Assembly: GCF_003584565.2 (NCBI RefSeq)
Contig: NZ_CP031010.1
Location: 4,836,001 to 4,900,000 of the forward strand
Source: Alteromonas sp. RKMC-009
Lineage (GTDB): Bacteria; Pseudomonadota; Gammaproteobacteria; Enterobacterales; Alteromonadaceae
DNA length: 64,000 bases
Reading direction: 5' to 3'
A model generated the notes under the pieces. The model was not told the DNA's origin. It worked only from the letters and a program-made list of their open reading frames with translations, and ran no database searches. This document shows positions 63,495-64,000 of the stretch, piece after piece; positions within the stretch are counted from its first letter, which is position 1, and each line of letters starts with the position of its first letter. The position numbers were made by a program, and so were the translations under genes.

Positions 63495-63673
63495 TGACCT
63501 TACCGGTGGACAGCCAGTCATCCACAACCATAACGCTGGAAGTGGATATCAGGCTTCTGAAGCATATGCTACGGCAGCGGATTCTGCACATCAGCGATCT
63601 CCGCTGCCAGTCTCATGATGACAAAGTGCGCTTACAGCGGCTATTACTTCAGGCCATCACGGAAAGCCATTAA
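63494..63673 (+). CDS. 59-residue protein coupled to the preceding Fur-box gene
   Basis: A GTG-start frame of 59 codons beginning in the stop of the gene before (TAGTG). It encodes a polar N-terminus (VTLPVDSQSSTTITLEVD) and a basic helical C-terminal half (RLLKHMLRQRILHISDLR, then LQRLLLQAI). No family is recognised. Tight coupling and sensible helix-forming composition support a real gene; it is short enough to be missed by usual length cutoffs. Confidence 0.6.
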   Translation: MTLPVDSQSSTTITLEVDIRLLKHMLRQRILHISDLRCQSHDDKVRLQRLLLQAITESH

Positions 63674-63783
63674 TTTTAGCAACAGATAAATCGCTATCAG
63701 CAGTTATTTGCGTATTCAAATAATACAGGAAAAAGCTTGCGGGTTTTCCCCCTGCCAGCGTAACGAATACCGGATAAGATACT

Positions 63784-64000
63784 GTGATCGCTTCAACCAC
63801 TATCAGCTATATTGCCCGCGCCGGATATGGTGCAAAAACCGTTGTTTATATTCTTCTTGGTATTTTCGTTATAACCACAGCATTTACGTTTCTGCAGTCT
63901 GAAGAACCCACTCAGGACCATGTTTTCAGAACTCTCCTGGAGCAGCCTTATGGATGGTATCTGCTGGCCGGCGTAGTGTGCGGGCTCATTTGCTATATGT
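63784..64000 (+). CDS. DUF1206 membrane protein, N-terminal part (cut by window edge)
   Basis: Seventy-two codons are visible from a GTG start. SYIARAGYGAKTVVYILLGIFVITTAF is the repeat unit of DUF1206 proteins (Arg-Ala-Gly-Tyr, then a membrane helix), followed by QPYGWYLLAGVVCGLICYM, the second helix. Full-length members have three such repeats and six helices, so about two thirds is outside the window. Function is unknown. Confidence 0.8.
   Translation, partial: MIASTTISYIARAGYGAKTVVYILLGIFVITTAFTFLQSEEPTQDHVFRTLLEQPYGWYLLAGVVCGLICYM

Noticed and set aside
63704..63723. TTATTTG/CAAATAA inverted repeat before the DUF1206 gene
   Set aside because: A 7-bp AT-only dyad is expected by chance in such sequence, and it is not followed by a T tract or matched to a known operator.
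1..64000. Mobile elements, prophage, tRNA/rRNA genes or CRISPR arrays
   Set aside because: No transposase, integrase, terminal inverted repeat pair with target duplication, cloverleaf, or regularly spaced repeat was found on either strand.

Overview
The window looks like a chromosomal segment of a marine gammaproteobacterium, most likely of the Alteromonadales (Alteromonadaceae-like). This is inferred from gene content and order, not from a database search: a caa3-type cytochrome oxidase cluster, LexA with tandem SOS boxes, TamA/TamB, class II IlvC next to IlvY, PlsB, and a TonB-receptor/sulfatase locus. Base composition is balanced and looks even throughout. I saw no tRNA, rRNA, CRISPR array, insertion sequence, integrase or phage gene. 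Two genes are cut by the window: an SCO copper chaperone at the left edge and a DUF1206 membrane protein at the right edge.

Region by region: 1-7993 (mostly minus strand) is a respiratory module with coxB, coxA, cox11/ctaG, coxC, a small oppositely oriented twin-membrane-segment gene, SURF1, a CxxxC membrane protein, heme A synthase, heme O synthase and SCO. It holds the core subunits plus heme A and copper assembly functions of one terminal oxidase. 8320-12861 has YceI, a serine beta-lactamase-like hydrolase, lexA, and a LysR regulator divergent from an AEC-type carrier. 12842-25080 is a catabolic island: a GPH sugar symporter and LacI regulator (minus) face a TonB-dependent receptor, three formylglycine-type sulfatases and an octaheme cytochrome c with TPR repeats (plus). 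This reads as uptake and desulfation of a sulfated glycan or other sulfate ester, with an unexplained redox protein at the end.

25067-30026 holds a membrane-anchored methyltransferase, DUF2177, plsB and a kelch lipoprotein. 30076-39557 is the branched-chain amino acid region: ilvE-ilvD-ilvA on the minus strand, then a TRIC-type channel and the YifB/ComM ATPase, then divergent ilvY/ilvC. It resembles the enterobacterial yifB-ilv-ilvYC neighbourhood without ilvGM. A stretch of about 32 bp just before the ilvC start codon is repeated in the ilvE upstream region. 39703-49000 has an S9 peptidase, a Bcr/CflA transporter and the overlapping tamA-tamB pair.

49003-64000 is a mosaic of short transcription units: a luciferase-like oxidoreductase, an ECF sigma factor with a membrane partner, a hydroxyacid dehydrogenase, a thioesterase, proB, an M1 metallopeptidase overlapping a DUF6702 gene, an AarF-type kinase, DUF6482, DUF3014 overlapping DUF1285 behind a long hairpin, an amidohydrolase, a VTT membrane protein, and a Fur-box-preceded pair of small unknown genes. 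The items most worth follow-up are the sulfatase/octaheme cytochrome locus, the duplicated ilvC leader, the 18-bp stem-loop before DUF3014, the SCO-like CxxxC protein and the Fur-controlled small gene pair.
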